A stretch of 64,000 nt of DNA from Phytophthora sp. 'mugwort'. Its lineage: Eukaryota; Oomycota; Peronosporomycetes; Peronosporales; Peronosporaceae. Below are positions 1-9,449 of the stretch, in pieces. The position numbers were made by a program, and so were the translations under genes. The notes beneath the pieces are model-generated. The model ran no database searches, was not told the origin of the DNA, and worked only from the letters and a program-made list of their open reading frames with translations. Position 1 is the first letter of the stretch, and each line of letters opens with the position of its first letter. The stretch is from contig JAUCEF010000006.1 in NCBI GenBank assembly GCA_033558025.1, positions 2,480,001-2,544,000 of the forward strand, read 5' to 3'.

Positions 1-134
1 GCCATGAAGGATCAAGGTCGGGTTGCTTATTTGCATTGATGCGTGCATCTTCGTGCGCTGCATCGTTGGCTCTGTTTTCTATCTCCTATCTGCTGGCGAC
101 GGTGGAGTTTCTCTGCATCTTGGGAATCAAGAGC

Positions 135-1201
135 TTATGTTTCTCCAGCAGCTTGCTTCAAGCGCTTCACCAATTCTGCCTTCAGACCCTTGATGGACAG
201 GCCTAGCTTCTTCAACTCTTCGCGTAAGACAGCCACCGTCATCTGCTCAATCGGCTTTGGCGGCGTGTATGATTCGACAGCCTCTTCTTCTTCATCTGCA
301 ACCTCCATTTCCACATCAGCTGAAACAGCTGCTTTTTTCGGTTCCGGTATTTCCTCCATCGTCTCTACCGGTGAAGCCTCTTTTAGTGATTGCACCTCGA
401 CTGGGGCCAATTTCTTCGGCGAAACGGGAGCACGCGGTGGTGGTGGAGGCACCGCAGTCACTGCGAGGATCGCCTGCTGCTGTGTGATCGTGACCTTCTT
501 CATCGCCTGTGTGGATTCTGTCACGCTTTCACCGTGGGCCTCTTTCATGGCCCTCTGCCCAACAACAGAGTTGAAAAACGCGTTCGCAGCCTCGCGATCC
601 TGTCCCAATCACAACAATACACAAGCAGCGTCCCATTTTCATTAAAGTTTTGTACTCCATCCCGAACAGCTGCAAGTCTAACCAACGTACGCGAGGACGG
701 ATGCGCTGGAAATCGAGGACGTGCAGTTGCGGTAGCTTGTAAATGACGTACTCTCGGTAGTATTTGCGTTTAGTCACGGGGTTCCCACTCAGCGACAGCG
801 TGTCCAGTTTGGTGAAGCAGACAAGGTGGTCGACCTCCGAGAACTGCGCGATGCGGTTGCCTGTGAGCATGAGAAACTCCAGGTTGGCGATGGCCTCCGT
901 TAGGTTCTCCTGGATCTTCGACACGTGATTATTGTGGAGCAGCAGCATACGAAGCCGGCGCAGTCGCGGGAAGTTCTCGAGCTTCTTGACCTCGTTGTCC
1001 GAGAGGTCGATACAGTCGAAGCCATCCTGCGTGACGCCCAAGTTCTCGATCGCGGGCGCCTTGTAACCTGCAACCGCGTCAGTAACTGATGCACACAGGC
1101 GAGCAAGGAAGCGGGAATGTACCTCGAAGGTTCAGCTCGCGCTCGCGCAGCGGGTTGATGGACACCTGCGCGCGCAGAATCACGTCCGCCGTCAGCCGCA
1201 T
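135..1201 (-). CDS. U2 small nuclear ribonucleoprotein A' with C-terminal SAP domain
   Basis: This is the leucine-rich-repeat protein that pairs with U2B'' on U2 snRNA in the spliceosome. I read three exons, complement(135..599, 691..1067, 1123..1201), with introns of 55 and 91 bases and GTAC donors, giving 306 aa. The start is MRLTADVILRAQ, and the LRR part shows the family blocks IDLSDNEVKKLENFP, LSGNPVTKRKYYREYVIYK and LPQLHVLDFQRIRP. Human U2A' has the same layout over the first 170 residues. The tail is acidic and Pro-rich, then ends in a SAP-like helix pair beginning MTVAVLREELKKLGLS and ending at ELVKRLK (about residues 262-300), which the human protein lacks. SAP motifs bind nucleic acid, so an extra RNA or DNA contact is my inference. 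Family assignment is secure; the exact splice sites are not tested. Confidence 0.88.
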
Positions 1202-1392
1202 CGTCGTCGGGATCTCCTCCTCCTGCTTTGGTTGGTGTGCCCAGTGACCAAACTACCAGCCGATTGGCCAAAACACGATTGAGGGTTACACGGTTGAGCT
1301 AATCAAAGCTCAGTATTGCAATTTCTACATTAATTTGGGTTATACGCTCTATACGTAATGCTATAACTCTTAACTCAAGAGGTCATGAAGTA

Positions 1393-2633
1393 CTAGGAAG
1401 CTCGGGCGCTTCGAGGCATGATGCCGAGCTCAATGTCATCGTAGGAGTCGTCTGTGATGGGATCCTTCGGTCTAGACAGCGACAGGGTGAGACTGCGGAT
1501 GCTACTGGGGGGCTTGTTGGTCTTGGAGCTGGGCACATGGTCCACCTCGGGATCGACCAGGTCGGCGTCGTCCGTGTTGACGGCTACTTCTCCCGACGAG
1601 TCGACAGCTCCATGGGCTCGTCGGTGCTCACGTCTGATCCGGATCATCTCCGGGGTGTGCACGAAGAAGAAAACGCCAACGCAAAAGAGCGCAATGAGAT
1701 GTGCACTAACAAGGTTGGGGAAGAAACACGTGTCGTGGTTGCGGTCCGACGGGTACGCGTACACCCAGAAGTCGTACATGACGAAGATCGGCAGCGCTGT
1801 TCGTGAAATGCCCCAAATGATGTACGTCGAATAGATGGAGCGCATGTAGTTCTTCGAGTCCTGACGGTCCCGGGCGTCCATGAAGCCGCGTGCATTGAGC
1901 GGAAGCGTCGCCAGCTCAACCAGCAGGAACAGCAGCAGCCCGAACTGACATGCGGCGCAGCATGAGATGAAGTTATTGATAAAGTATGGAATCCTGTATA
2001 GATAACAACGAACGGTCAGTTTACGGCATCTTCAGACGGCGACCGAGAGTATCCAGCACGTACACTGCGACGACATGGTGAATGATGAAGACCCATTGCA
2101 TTGGCACCGGCCAGACAATAATGATGATCAAGTCGCACAAGAAGTAGCCGATCGCTGCAAGGCGACGAAGCAGATCCACGCACAAGTAAGCACACTATGC
2201 TCCACGACCACACATTGACACATTGGGATCGTACCGATCGAGAAGATGAAGCTCGCGGCGCGAAGCGACGAGATGGGCATGAACTCGTCAGCCCAGCTGA
2301 TATCCGCCAGCGCGTAGGCCACGCCGATCACGACTAGAACTGCGTGGATAGTCGAGTTCACTCTGCCATAGACGAAAAGGAAAAAAAATCCTGTGAGAAC
2401 CCTGCCAAATGCTGTCGCCAGGCGTCCGGCACAACTCACCTAGAACACCAGTCCGCCTTCTCCCCTGCAGTGAAGCGCGAGAACTCGGGCACGCGGCGAC
2501 TGGAGAGATACCAGGACAGTCCGAAGTTGGCCCAGAAGAGCGCGAACGCGATGCCTGCGACCAGCGCGTTCTCGCCCAGACGCACGTTGCGCTCCTCCTC
2601 CAGCAGCTCGTCGCCGCCGTCATACCATCCCAT
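1393..2633 (-). CDS. TLC-domain multi-pass membrane protein (TMEM56/TLCD4-like)
   Basis: Four exons, complement(1393..1993, 2064..2154, 2235..2362, 2440..2633), join in frame to give 337 aa. The TRAM-LAG1-CLN8 domain is recognisable from VNSTIHAVLVVIG, a following block FSIAIGYFLCDLIIII, and the conserved IIHHVVAV, with about six or seven hydrophobic segments. The closest layout I know is the TMEM56/TLCD4 group, which act in ER or plasma-membrane lipid homeostasis. It is not a ceramide synthase, because there is no Hox-like domain or Lag1p motif. The C-terminal 80 residues are hydrophilic and acidic, and probably face the cytosol. The start at 2633 (MGWYDGGDE) is the first ATG of the frame, but a short upstream exon is possible. 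The substrate is unknown. Confidence 0.75.
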
Positions 2634-3077
2634 GCTTCTGCTGCTGCGTGGACAATGTCAAACGAGTCCAGCAGCTGCTCTTGCACGGCGCAGAAGTGAA
2701 GATGAAAGGGGGCGACAAGATGATGGCAAGCGCGCCGGCCGACCAAGTCAAAATCCACCTGCTTTCGCACCATGTGTCGCTTCGGCTGCAAACTTGTCTC
2801 CAGTATTACGCCCTGTATTGTCGTGAAGGGGATGGGACATGCATCGAACAGCGAATCAAAACGCTCTCTGACAATTACACACAGTTATGGGCGGTATATC
2901 GGCGTGAATACCTGCCATTTATTGGCCAATATATCGAATTCAAAATGTATCCAAGAATGGTCCGTCTCTAAAGCGTCGTCACTACGTCGATTTTAGCTAA
3001 TAAATCCGAGTTCAAAACTAAGTCACATACAAACGCCTAGTCATCCTGCCGACGAATAAGCCGACAAAACAGGTAAT
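2634..3077. other. Intergenic, no gene seen
   Basis: A 444-base gap between two minus-strand genes. It should hold the promoter of the TLC gene and the 3' end of the upstream gene. No conserved reading frame, repeat or RNA gene was recognised. Confidence 0.4.
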
Positions 3078-4133
3078 TTAAAGCGTAACTCCAAGGCGAG
3101 CAAGCAGGTCATCGTCGTCATCATAATCCACGCCGTCTTTGTGGTCGTCCGCCTGCATGGCCGATGCCGACCTGCTCGCGTCCCCGCTAGCCGCCGCGGG
3201 CCACGCCTGCGCCTGCAAGCTGCCCTCGCTCGTCGACACCGCAGTCGTCGCGACGGCCCAGCCGCCGCTACTCGCATTTTGGGTCGTCACTTCAGGCCAC
3301 AACGCCTCGACCGGCGGCTCCTCAATCTTGTTGGCGTGTTCCGCCGGTGCAGCTGCCTTGACTACCCACCCAGAGGCCGCGGGCGTCAACCCGGGTGGTG
3401 GCCGCATTGCCACACGTGACGCTGCTGGGCAAGGCTGGAATCCAGGCGGCACGCTTGACGATGACGCCGGTGATATAGAGGCCAGCAGGCTACTGGTCTG
3501 CGGCAGCGCCGACATGCTGCCCCGGCGCGGCCGCTGTGACTGCGGCTTCCTGTTTGCGCGTGCCTGAGTTGAAGGCCGAGGATTACGCCTGGCAGTAGGT
3601 TGAGAGTGGGAGGTCGTAGCTGAAGCACTGAAGCTGCTTTCGTCGCATGACGAGCGTCGTCGAATGACAGTGTAGCCGGCGGCGTCCGCCTCATCCTCTA
3701 CGGAGTTCGCAGCGGTAGTGTCGCCTGAGCTGCTGGACTTGGCTTGTCGGTATTTGGATCTTCCTGCTTTTTCTGTAGAACGGGGCTGCTGCTGCTGCTG
3801 CTGCTGGCGGCCACTGTGCCGTTTAATTACATATCCGCCGGGCTCTTCCTTCAGTTGGCCAGAGCTCTCGAGTGCTTCACGTACGGAGCTGAACAGCGGG
3901 CGGCGGCTTAATGATGACACATTTCCTCCATTCCTGCGGAGGTGTGAAGGTGTTTCCAAGCTGGGTGGCGGGGTGGGCGGAATGTTAAAGCTGGAGAGCG
4001 AGTCGCTGCGTTCACGGACGGCGGTGCTAGCACCGCGTATATCATCCTCCTTCAGAAGCAAGGCGGTGAGCCGCTCCGAGACGATGGCAGCGCCGTTGTC
4101 TGATGATGGTGTGCCTGCTGCGGGGTCTGCCAT
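3078..4133 (-). CDS. Disordered protein with PPG-hydrophobic and Trp motifs, function unknown
   Basis: A single-exon frame of 351 aa from the ATG at 4133 (MADPAAGTPSSDNG). The frame stays open up to an ATG at 4364, but that extension looks untranslated in composition, so I prefer 4133. The protein is Ser/Pro/Ala-rich with no globular domain. It has a poly-Gln run coded by CTG/CAG repeats near 3787-3808 and Arg-Ser patches. The C-terminal third carries PPGF and PPPGL, then four Trp residues in small-residue settings (ASGWVV, ALWPEV, SGGWAV, AQAWPAA), and an Asp run just before the LARLGVTL end. PPG-hydrophobic is the consensus ligand of GYF domains, and dispersed GW-type Trp residues are the hallmark of Argonaute-binding adaptors. 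Those parallels are inference; no homologue was recognised. It is divergent from the Kelch gene. Confidence 0.6.
   Translation of the reverse strand: MADPAAGTPSSDNGAAIVSERLTALLLKEDDIRGASTAVRERSDSLSSFNIPPTPPPSLETPSHLRRNGGNVSSLSRRPLFSSVREALESSGQLKEEPGGYVIKRHSGRQQQQQQQPRSTEKAGRSKYRQAKSSSSGDTTAANSVEDEADAAGYTVIRRRSSCDESSFSASATTSHSQPTARRNPRPSTQARANRKPQSQRPRRGSMSALPQTSSLLASISPASSSSVPPGFQPCPAASRVAMRPPPGLTPAASGWVVKAAAPAEHANKIEEPPVEALWPEVTTQNASSGGWAVATTAVSTSEGSLQAQAWPAAASGDASRSASAMQADDHKDGVDYDDDDDLLARLGVTL
3787..3808. repeat. Trinucleotide repeat (GCT)n coding poly-Gln
   Basis: Seven consecutive GCT/CTG units, read as Gln on the minus strand inside the disordered protein gene. A likely length-polymorphic microsatellite. 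Confidence 0.85.
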
Positions 4134-4409
4134 CTTTGCCGTGTCAAATTCGAGACTGAGAAGTGAGAAGACCGGAACTCGCTTCAACCGTTTGATACCT
4201 TTCTCCCATGCGCGAGCCGGCACCATACAAGAAAGGGCGCGTCTAGCATGAAGCCTAACGGTGGCATCCACGATCACAGTCACCTTGACTTGCACGAAAC
4301 ATACGCTTTCGGGCGAAGCGACGCACCCGATTGTCACTGCGGTTAAACTACGAAAGAGCCTCAAAGCAAAACACTTGGGACGAAATCGTGCGACCTTCTC
4401 GTCACGTTA

Positions 4410-6113
4410 ATGTCGACCCAAGCTACTCCTGCAGCTAGCGAAAAGGGTCGTACTGAAGGTGCTGTCTCGGACTGGCTGCGAGGACGTGTAGATCTGTGCA
4501 TGTACGCGGAGAAACTAGACTTTAATCGACGCCAAGACCCGAGTTTTGTTTGTGATTCTTATCGAAAGATCACGTGGGTGAGAGATAAACAGCGCCGACG
4601 CCTTGAGGCTCTTGATCAGCAGCAGGACACGCATCAGAATGCGCAAGACATTCCAACTACCGAGTCATCTTTATCAGTCGCAGTCGCGTTCGATGAAGAA
4701 CCTGACGACATACCCGATCCCCCTATCGAAGCGAACGACGACCCGCTTGACATCGTAGTGAGCGATGTGCTTCGAGGACACAATGTATCTGTAACTTGTC
4801 GAGGCGCTGTGTCTGCTCATGGATCGGATCCTTTAGAGGCGATTTCGATACCGTGCATCCGCGAAGGCAACTCGCTCACACTGTGCTCATTACCACTTGG
4901 GACTGGCGACCAGCTTGTCGTCTTTGGGGGGCGTGTTCTACGCGACACCTCCATCGTGCTTCCCGGTGCTGTACGAACGGACCCTATGCAACTCGAACGA
5001 GCTCGATATACCTACTCCAACAGCATTTACAGCTTGGACGTCGCCTCCAGTACCTGGAGTCGCCGAGAGTGTTCCGGACGAGAACCTCGAGAACGCAGCG
5101 ATCACTCGGCGCTGTTCTTGGCACCTCGACACCTTTTGGTTTTCGGTGGTCGTGGACGCAACGGTCAGGTGTTTCGAGACTTTTTTGCCCTCTCGCTAGA
5201 GTTGTGGCATTGGACGCAGTTCGACACTGCAGCAACACCGTACGAGCGCTACTGGCATGGATGGTGCGTCGCCTTTGATACAGAGCAGCCATGGCAGCAA
5301 GAGCCAAGTATTTTTCTGTTTGGTGGGAAATCCGATACGCTCGTTTACAGCGATTTGCATCAACTGCAGACCGCTGGATTGAAGCGTCTTGTGGACGAGG
5401 AGAAGCACGTGCGTAAACACACCCGTGATGAAGCTGGATCAGAGCGTCAATTGGAACGGAAAATGAGTGATGCAGCTCGACTACTGATAAAAGAGCGCGA
5501 GCGACAGCGATTGCCAGCTTGGTTCGTACCGAACACAGTGGGGAAACCTCCGTCGGCTCGCTTCGGCATGCAAGTGGTTGCGCTGGAGAACGAGCAGCTC
5601 GCGGTGGTCGGCGGGTGGCGCGTCCCCACGAACAAGGTAGACAAATCCAGGAAGAGCCATTCACTAGATGTACACATCCTGGACTTGACGACGCTGGTGT
5701 GGTCGACGCCGAGACTTTCGACACTCGTGTGCGCGCAGCGGTACGTGCCGAGCGAACGGCTTCTGTTCGAGTGCTTCTACATGCACCAGACGCTCGTGCT
5801 CTTCGGCGGCCACACGTACGCCTCGAACGGCGAGACCGATTCGTTCACCGCTTGCGAGGATGCCTCTACCATGCTATACAAGCTGGACGTCAACCGCATG
5901 ATCTGGCGCCGGCAAAAATATCCAGTGACGGCAGCAGACGTTGCGGAGCTCGAGGTTCCGATTACGCTGCCTCTTGCGCACTCGCATTGCAGTAGCAACG
6001 CGGTGCTCCAAAGTGGTCGAGCCTTCACGTGCTCAGTGGAGACCGATAGTCTTCAGCTTCAACTCACCGCCTTCGACATCCAGGCCCCGCCACGTTTAAC
6101 TCATCATGCATGA
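4410..6113 (+). CDS. Kelch-repeat protein
   Basis: A single exon of 567 aa starting MSTQATPAASEKGR. After about 130 charged residues (including RKITWVRDKQRRR) come Kelch blades. The visible blade cores are LVVFGGRVLRD, HLLVFGGRGRNGQ, IFLFGGKSDTLVYSD, LAVVGGWRVP and LVLFGGHTYASNG, each followed by a Tyr/Leu-Asp strand and a Trp such as YSLDVASSTWSRR. Five or six blades imply a beta-propeller that binds a protein partner. No BTB, F-box or catalytic domain is present, so the role is unknown. A charged coiled segment (about residues 325-365) interrupts the propeller between blades, which is unusual. The start codon lies 276 bases from the divergent gene on the left. Confidence 0.85.
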   Translation: MSTQATPAASEKGRTEGAVSDWLRGRVDLCMYAEKLDFNRRQDPSFVCDSYRKITWVRDKQRRRLEALDQQQDTHQNAQDIPTTESSLSVAVAFDEEPDDIPDPPIEANDDPLDIVVSDVLRGHNVSVTCRGAVSAHGSDPLEAISIPCIREGNSLTLCSLPLGTGDQLVVFGGRVLRDTSIVLPGAVRTDPMQLERARYTYSNSIYSLDVASSTWSRRECSGREPRERSDHSALFLAPRHLLVFGGRGRNGQVFRDFFALSLELWHWTQFDTAATPYERYWHGWCVAFDTEQPWQQEPSIFLFGGKSDTLVYSDLHQLQTAGLKRLVDEEKHVRKHTRDEAGSERQLERKMSDAARLLIKERERQRLPAWFVPNTVGKPPSARFGMQVVALENEQLAVVGGWRVPTNKVDKSRKSHSLDVHILDLTTLVWSTPRLSTLVCAQRYVPSERLLFECFYMHQTLVLFGGHTYASNGETDSFTACEDASTMLYKLDVNRMIWRRQKYPVTAADVAELEVPITLPLAHSHCSSNAVLQSGRAFTCSVETDSLQLQLTAFDIQAPPRLTHHA

Positions 6114-6373
6114 TCTTACAAGGTCGTTCTCGTTCTTGTGGCTACGACGCCTCCTCTTTGCGACCAATCACGCTGTCGCGTGAACTCTCGACCAATCCGA
6201 TTGGACCGTGCTCCAATACAAAAACCTTGTTAACCCGAAAGGCCGTTTGCGCAGTCACCTTTTTTAGCATAAAAAGCACTTGTTTCGCGCACATCAAGCA
6301 CCGCTCGTTCTGGTGTGGTGGGCGAAGGTCGAGGTCAGATCCCGATTCGCGTAGCTCTCTGTAGACCGCCGTC

Positions 6374-8320
6374 ATGTTGAAAGCCCGCCAGCTTTCGCGC
6401 GCGCTGCGCGCCGCTGCCAAGCGACAGCAGGTCCGTCGGGCCTTTTCGTCGGCTGCTCGCGGGTTGCAGACGCCTGTGGCGGACGCCACTGACAACTCGC
6501 GCGAGATGTCCACGGCCAAGCTGCAGGAGGAGCGCAAGCGCTCAATACCGAAGACCACGGACAAGTTTATCGGCAAGACGGGCGCCGAGATCTTCCACGA
6601 AACGCTGGCTGAGCTGGGCGTTGACTGCGTCTTCGGCTACCCGGGCGGTGCCATCCTCCCGGTGTTCGACGCCATCCACGAGAGCGAGCACTTCGACTTC
6701 ATCCTCACGAGGCACGAGCAGGGCGCCGGCCACATGGCACAGGGCTACGCTCGTGCCACCGGCAAACCTGGTGTCGTGCTTGTGACTTCTGGACCCGGAG
6801 CCACCAACACCGTTACGCCCCTGCAGGACGCGCTCATGGATGGTACACCCATCGTGGTCTTCAGTGGTCAGGTGGCTACCCAGGTGCTGGGCACGGACGC
6901 CTTCCAGGAGGCTGACATATTGGGCATCACCCGCCCGTGCACCAAGTGGAACGTGCAGGTGCGCGACGTGCGCGACATGGCGCGCACCATCCGTGAGGCG
7001 TTCCACATCGCTACGACCGGCCGACCTGGACCCGTGCTGGTAGATCTACCCAAAGATATCACGGCCGGACTTTGCAAGAGCCCTGTCATCACGGAGCCCC
7101 AGCTACTGGGCTACTACGGCGAGAAGAAGATCGAGGGCAACCGTATCAATCAGGACGCCAATCTGGCCGCGGCCATCAAGATGATCAACAAGGCCAAGAA
7201 ACCGCTGATCTTCGCCGGTGCGGGCGTTCAGCACGCTAGCGAGGAGCTCCGTGCCCTTGCACGTCAGGCTAATATCCCTGTGACCACGTCGCTGCAGGGT
7301 ATGGGCGCCTTCGACGAGCGTGACTCGCTCAGTCTGCATATGTTGGGCATGCACGGCTCGGCGTACGCCAACAAAGCCATGCAGGACGCTGACTGCATCA
7401 TCACACTCGGTGCACGCTTCGATGACCGTGTGACTGGCCGTGTACCCGACTTTGCGCGTGAGGCACGTCGTGCTTCCGCCGAGGGTCGTGGGGGCATCAT
7501 TCACTTCGAGATCACAGGCAAACAAGTAGGCAAGCTCGTGCCTGCTGACGTGGCGGTGCTGGGGGATACCAAGTACAATCTGCAGCAGATTTTGCCCAAG
7601 ATTGAGAGCAAGCCGCGCACAGAGTGGCACAAAAAACTCCAGGGATGGAAGGCAAGGTATCCGTTCCGCTACCGGCCGGCTGCTCCTGGCGCACCTATGA
7701 AAGCGCAACGTGTTATTGAGGAGCTGTACAAGCAAACCAAGGGCCGAGATGATGTGCTGATCACCACGGGTGTGGGCCAGCACCAGATGTGGGCTGCTCA
7801 GTTCTACCGGTGGTCACGTCCGAATTCCATGATCACTTCCGGTGGTCTGGGTACGATGGGCTTTGGTCTTCCGTCTGCTATTGGAGCCAAGGCAGCGAAA
7901 CCTGACAACATCGTCATTGACATTGACGGCGATGCCAGTTTCTCCATGACGCTTGCTGAGATGGCCACTGCTGCCGAGTTCAATATCGGGGTGAAGGTTC
8001 TCCTTCTCAACAACGACTTCCAGGGTATGGTCAAGCAGTGGCAAGATCTGTTCTACGAGGAGCGATACTCGGGTACGAAGATGACGAACCCGGACTTTGT
8101 CAAGTTTGCCGAGTCGATGAATTGCGAGGCGTTCCGCTGCTCAGAGGAGGACACGTTGGAGGAAGACATGGCGCGGTTCCTCGCTGCCGAACGCCCTATC
8201 TTAGGTGAGTTTATGGTCGAGAAGAACGAGCACTGTTACCCCATGGTCGGAGCAGGCCGTTCGCTGGACGAAATGATTATCGGCGACTTCGACGACTGCC
8301 CAGGCACCACCTCGGTCTAA
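6374..8320 (+). CDS. Acetolactate synthase catalytic subunit, mitochondrial
   Basis: A 648-aa single-exon enzyme of valine, leucine and isoleucine biosynthesis. It condenses two pyruvates, or pyruvate and 2-oxobutyrate, using thiamine diphosphate, FAD and Mg. The first 35 residues are Arg/Ala-rich with no acidic residue (MLKARQLSRALRAAAKRQQ), a mitochondrial presequence. The catalytic domain shows VDCVFGYPGGAILPVFDA, the catalytic Glu in TRHEQGAGHMAQGYA (E115), GTDAFQEADI, the FAD-region block ITLGARFDDRVTG and the ThDP motif DIDGDASFSM followed by LLLNNDFQGMVKQW. Length matches fungal and plant large subunits. Position 168 (codon 6875-6877) is Ala, where plant and yeast enzymes have the sulfonylurea-contact Pro. 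Identity is certain. The regulatory subunit is not in this window. Confidence 0.97.
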   Translation: MLKARQLSRALRAAAKRQQVRRAFSSAARGLQTPVADATDNSREMSTAKLQEERKRSIPKTTDKFIGKTGAEIFHETLAELGVDCVFGYPGGAILPVFDAIHESEHFDFILTRHEQGAGHMAQGYARATGKPGVVLVTSGPGATNTVTPLQDALMDGTPIVVFSGQVATQVLGTDAFQEADILGITRPCTKWNVQVRDVRDMARTIREAFHIATTGRPGPVLVDLPKDITAGLCKSPVITEPQLLGYYGEKKIEGNRINQDANLAAAIKMINKAKKPLIFAGAGVQHASEELRALARQANIPVTTSLQGMGAFDERDSLSLHMLGMHGSAYANKAMQDADCIITLGARFDDRVTGRVPDFAREARRASAEGRGGIIHFEITGKQVGKLVPADVAVLGDTKYNLQQILPKIESKPRTEWHKKLQGWKARYPFRYRPAAPGAPMKAQRVIEELYKQTKGRDDVLITTGVGQHQMWAAQFYRWSRPNSMITSGGLGTMGFGLPSAIGAKAAKPDNIVIDIDGDASFSMTLAEMATAAEFNIGVKVLLLNNDFQGMVKQWQDLFYEERYSGTKMTNPDFVKFAESMNCEAFRCSEEDTLEEDMARFLAAERPILGEFMVEKNEHCYPMVGAGRSLDEMIIGDFDDCPGTTSV

Positions 8321-8491
8321 AGTCAGTCAAGTCAGCCCGCTAGGCGAACAAGAGTGCTGGTAGATACTGTAACCCATCAACATACATAAGTGCTTGACGT
8401 ACGTAGTAAAAGCTGTGGCAATGCATGTTCAGTAAGTGACTCGTCCCATCGAACAGCGGCATCTGTAGCCCCACAGATTCCTCAACTTAGC

Positions 8492-8947
8492 TCAGTTCTC
8501 AAGAAGGGGTACCAGCTCGCTCTTCGCGTGGAGCTCCATGATGGCGTCGCAGCCGCCGACGTGCTTGCCATTGATGAAGACGTTTGGCACCGTGCGCTGG
8601 CCCGTGATATCCAGTAACAGCGACTGGATCTCAGCGCCGTCGTCGCGCATGTCCAGCTCCACCACCTCGTACTTAGCGTCCAGCACGTCCAACGTGCCCT
8701 TGACGCGTGCGCAGTACGGACAGTGGGTTTTGGAGAACACGAGCACCTTCTCCTTAGCGATGGCGTTCTGCCATCAAAAAAATGAATTAAATAAATATAA
8801 TTAGAGGACATGAAATTTGGTAAATGCAGCGATCAGACGGCGCACCATGATCGAAGACTTCGACGCCTCCACGTGGAGCGCCCGAGCCCCAACGGGGCAG
8901 AAGCGCGAGACGCGGGCTGTGACGGACAAGAGGCGGCGAGCGAACAT
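8492..8947 (-). CDS. Dithiol glutaredoxin, probably mitochondrial
   Basis: Two exons, complement(8492..8767, 8846..8947), give 125 aa. Exon 2 holds the whole glutaredoxin fold: VLVFSKTHCPYCARVK with the CPYC active site, the glutathione-binding TVPNVFINGKHVGGCDA, and a C-terminal helix. Exon 1 codes an Arg-rich, acid-poor leader (MFARRLLSVTARVSRF) typical of a mitochondrial presequence, and is joined by a 78-base intron with GTGCG donor and GGCAG acceptor. The enzyme reduces protein disulfides and glutathione mixed disulfides with GSH. It lies tail to tail with acetolactate synthase and head to head with the small membrane protein (138 bases between starts). Grx assignment is certain; targeting is inferred. 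Confidence 0.92.
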
Positions 8948-9085
8948 AATGGAATCAAATTGTGGAATGGGGTGTATACAGAGTGAAAGAGTATCAGATC
9001 TGATTCAGAAACTATTACGTAATCAATTAATTGCTAAAATAAACAGAGCTCGCTTCGCAATAATTGTACAGTACGAGTACGGATA

Positions 9086-9325
9086 ATGGCGGGAGAAGAC
9101 GATGCGCTGGCCAAGCTTCACGCACGCATGGCGCAGCCACCCAAAGACTGGGTGGACGTGGTGATGGTGGCGGTGCTCAAGGATCCGGTGTTTTACGGCG
9201 TGGTGGGCCTTTGTGTCTTCCTCGTGCTCGGGATCATGGCGCTATTCGCCACCAAGGTGCTACTGGACCAAATCGCGGCCGAGGAGAATCACAAGAACCG
9301 ACAAAAGAGCAAGAAACAGCAGTAA
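9086..9325 (+). CDS. Small single-helix membrane protein, unknown
   Basis: A 79-aa frame starting MAGEDDALAKLHARMAQPP. It has an acidic N-terminal helix, the short amphipathic stretch DWVDVVMVAVLKD, one hydrophobic helix (YGVVGLCVFLVLGIMALFA, about residues 37-56), and a Lys/Gln-rich tail ending KNRQKSKKQQ. The basic tail after the helix suggests a cytosolic C-terminus. Codon use and its snug position between two genes support a real gene. No family was recognised. Small subunits of ER or mitochondrial complexes look like this, but nothing here decides it. Confidence 0.65.
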   Translation: MAGEDDALAKLHARMAQPPKDWVDVVMVAVLKDPVFYGVVGLCVFLVLGIMALFATKVLLDQIAAEENHKNRQKSKKQQ

Positions 9326-9449
9326 AGACAACGTCAAAACATACTGAAAACTCTAAAGCTACGGAGCCTGGCCGACCAAAATCACTCTACGCTGAGACCG
9401 TCCGCCTCCCACCCTTGTGTCTTGCTGTCTCCTTACTATCATTTTGTCT

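Noticed and set aside
7103..7783. Minus-strand frame of 226 codons opposite acetolactate synthase
   Set aside because: It overlaps a highly conserved coding exon and has no independent support.
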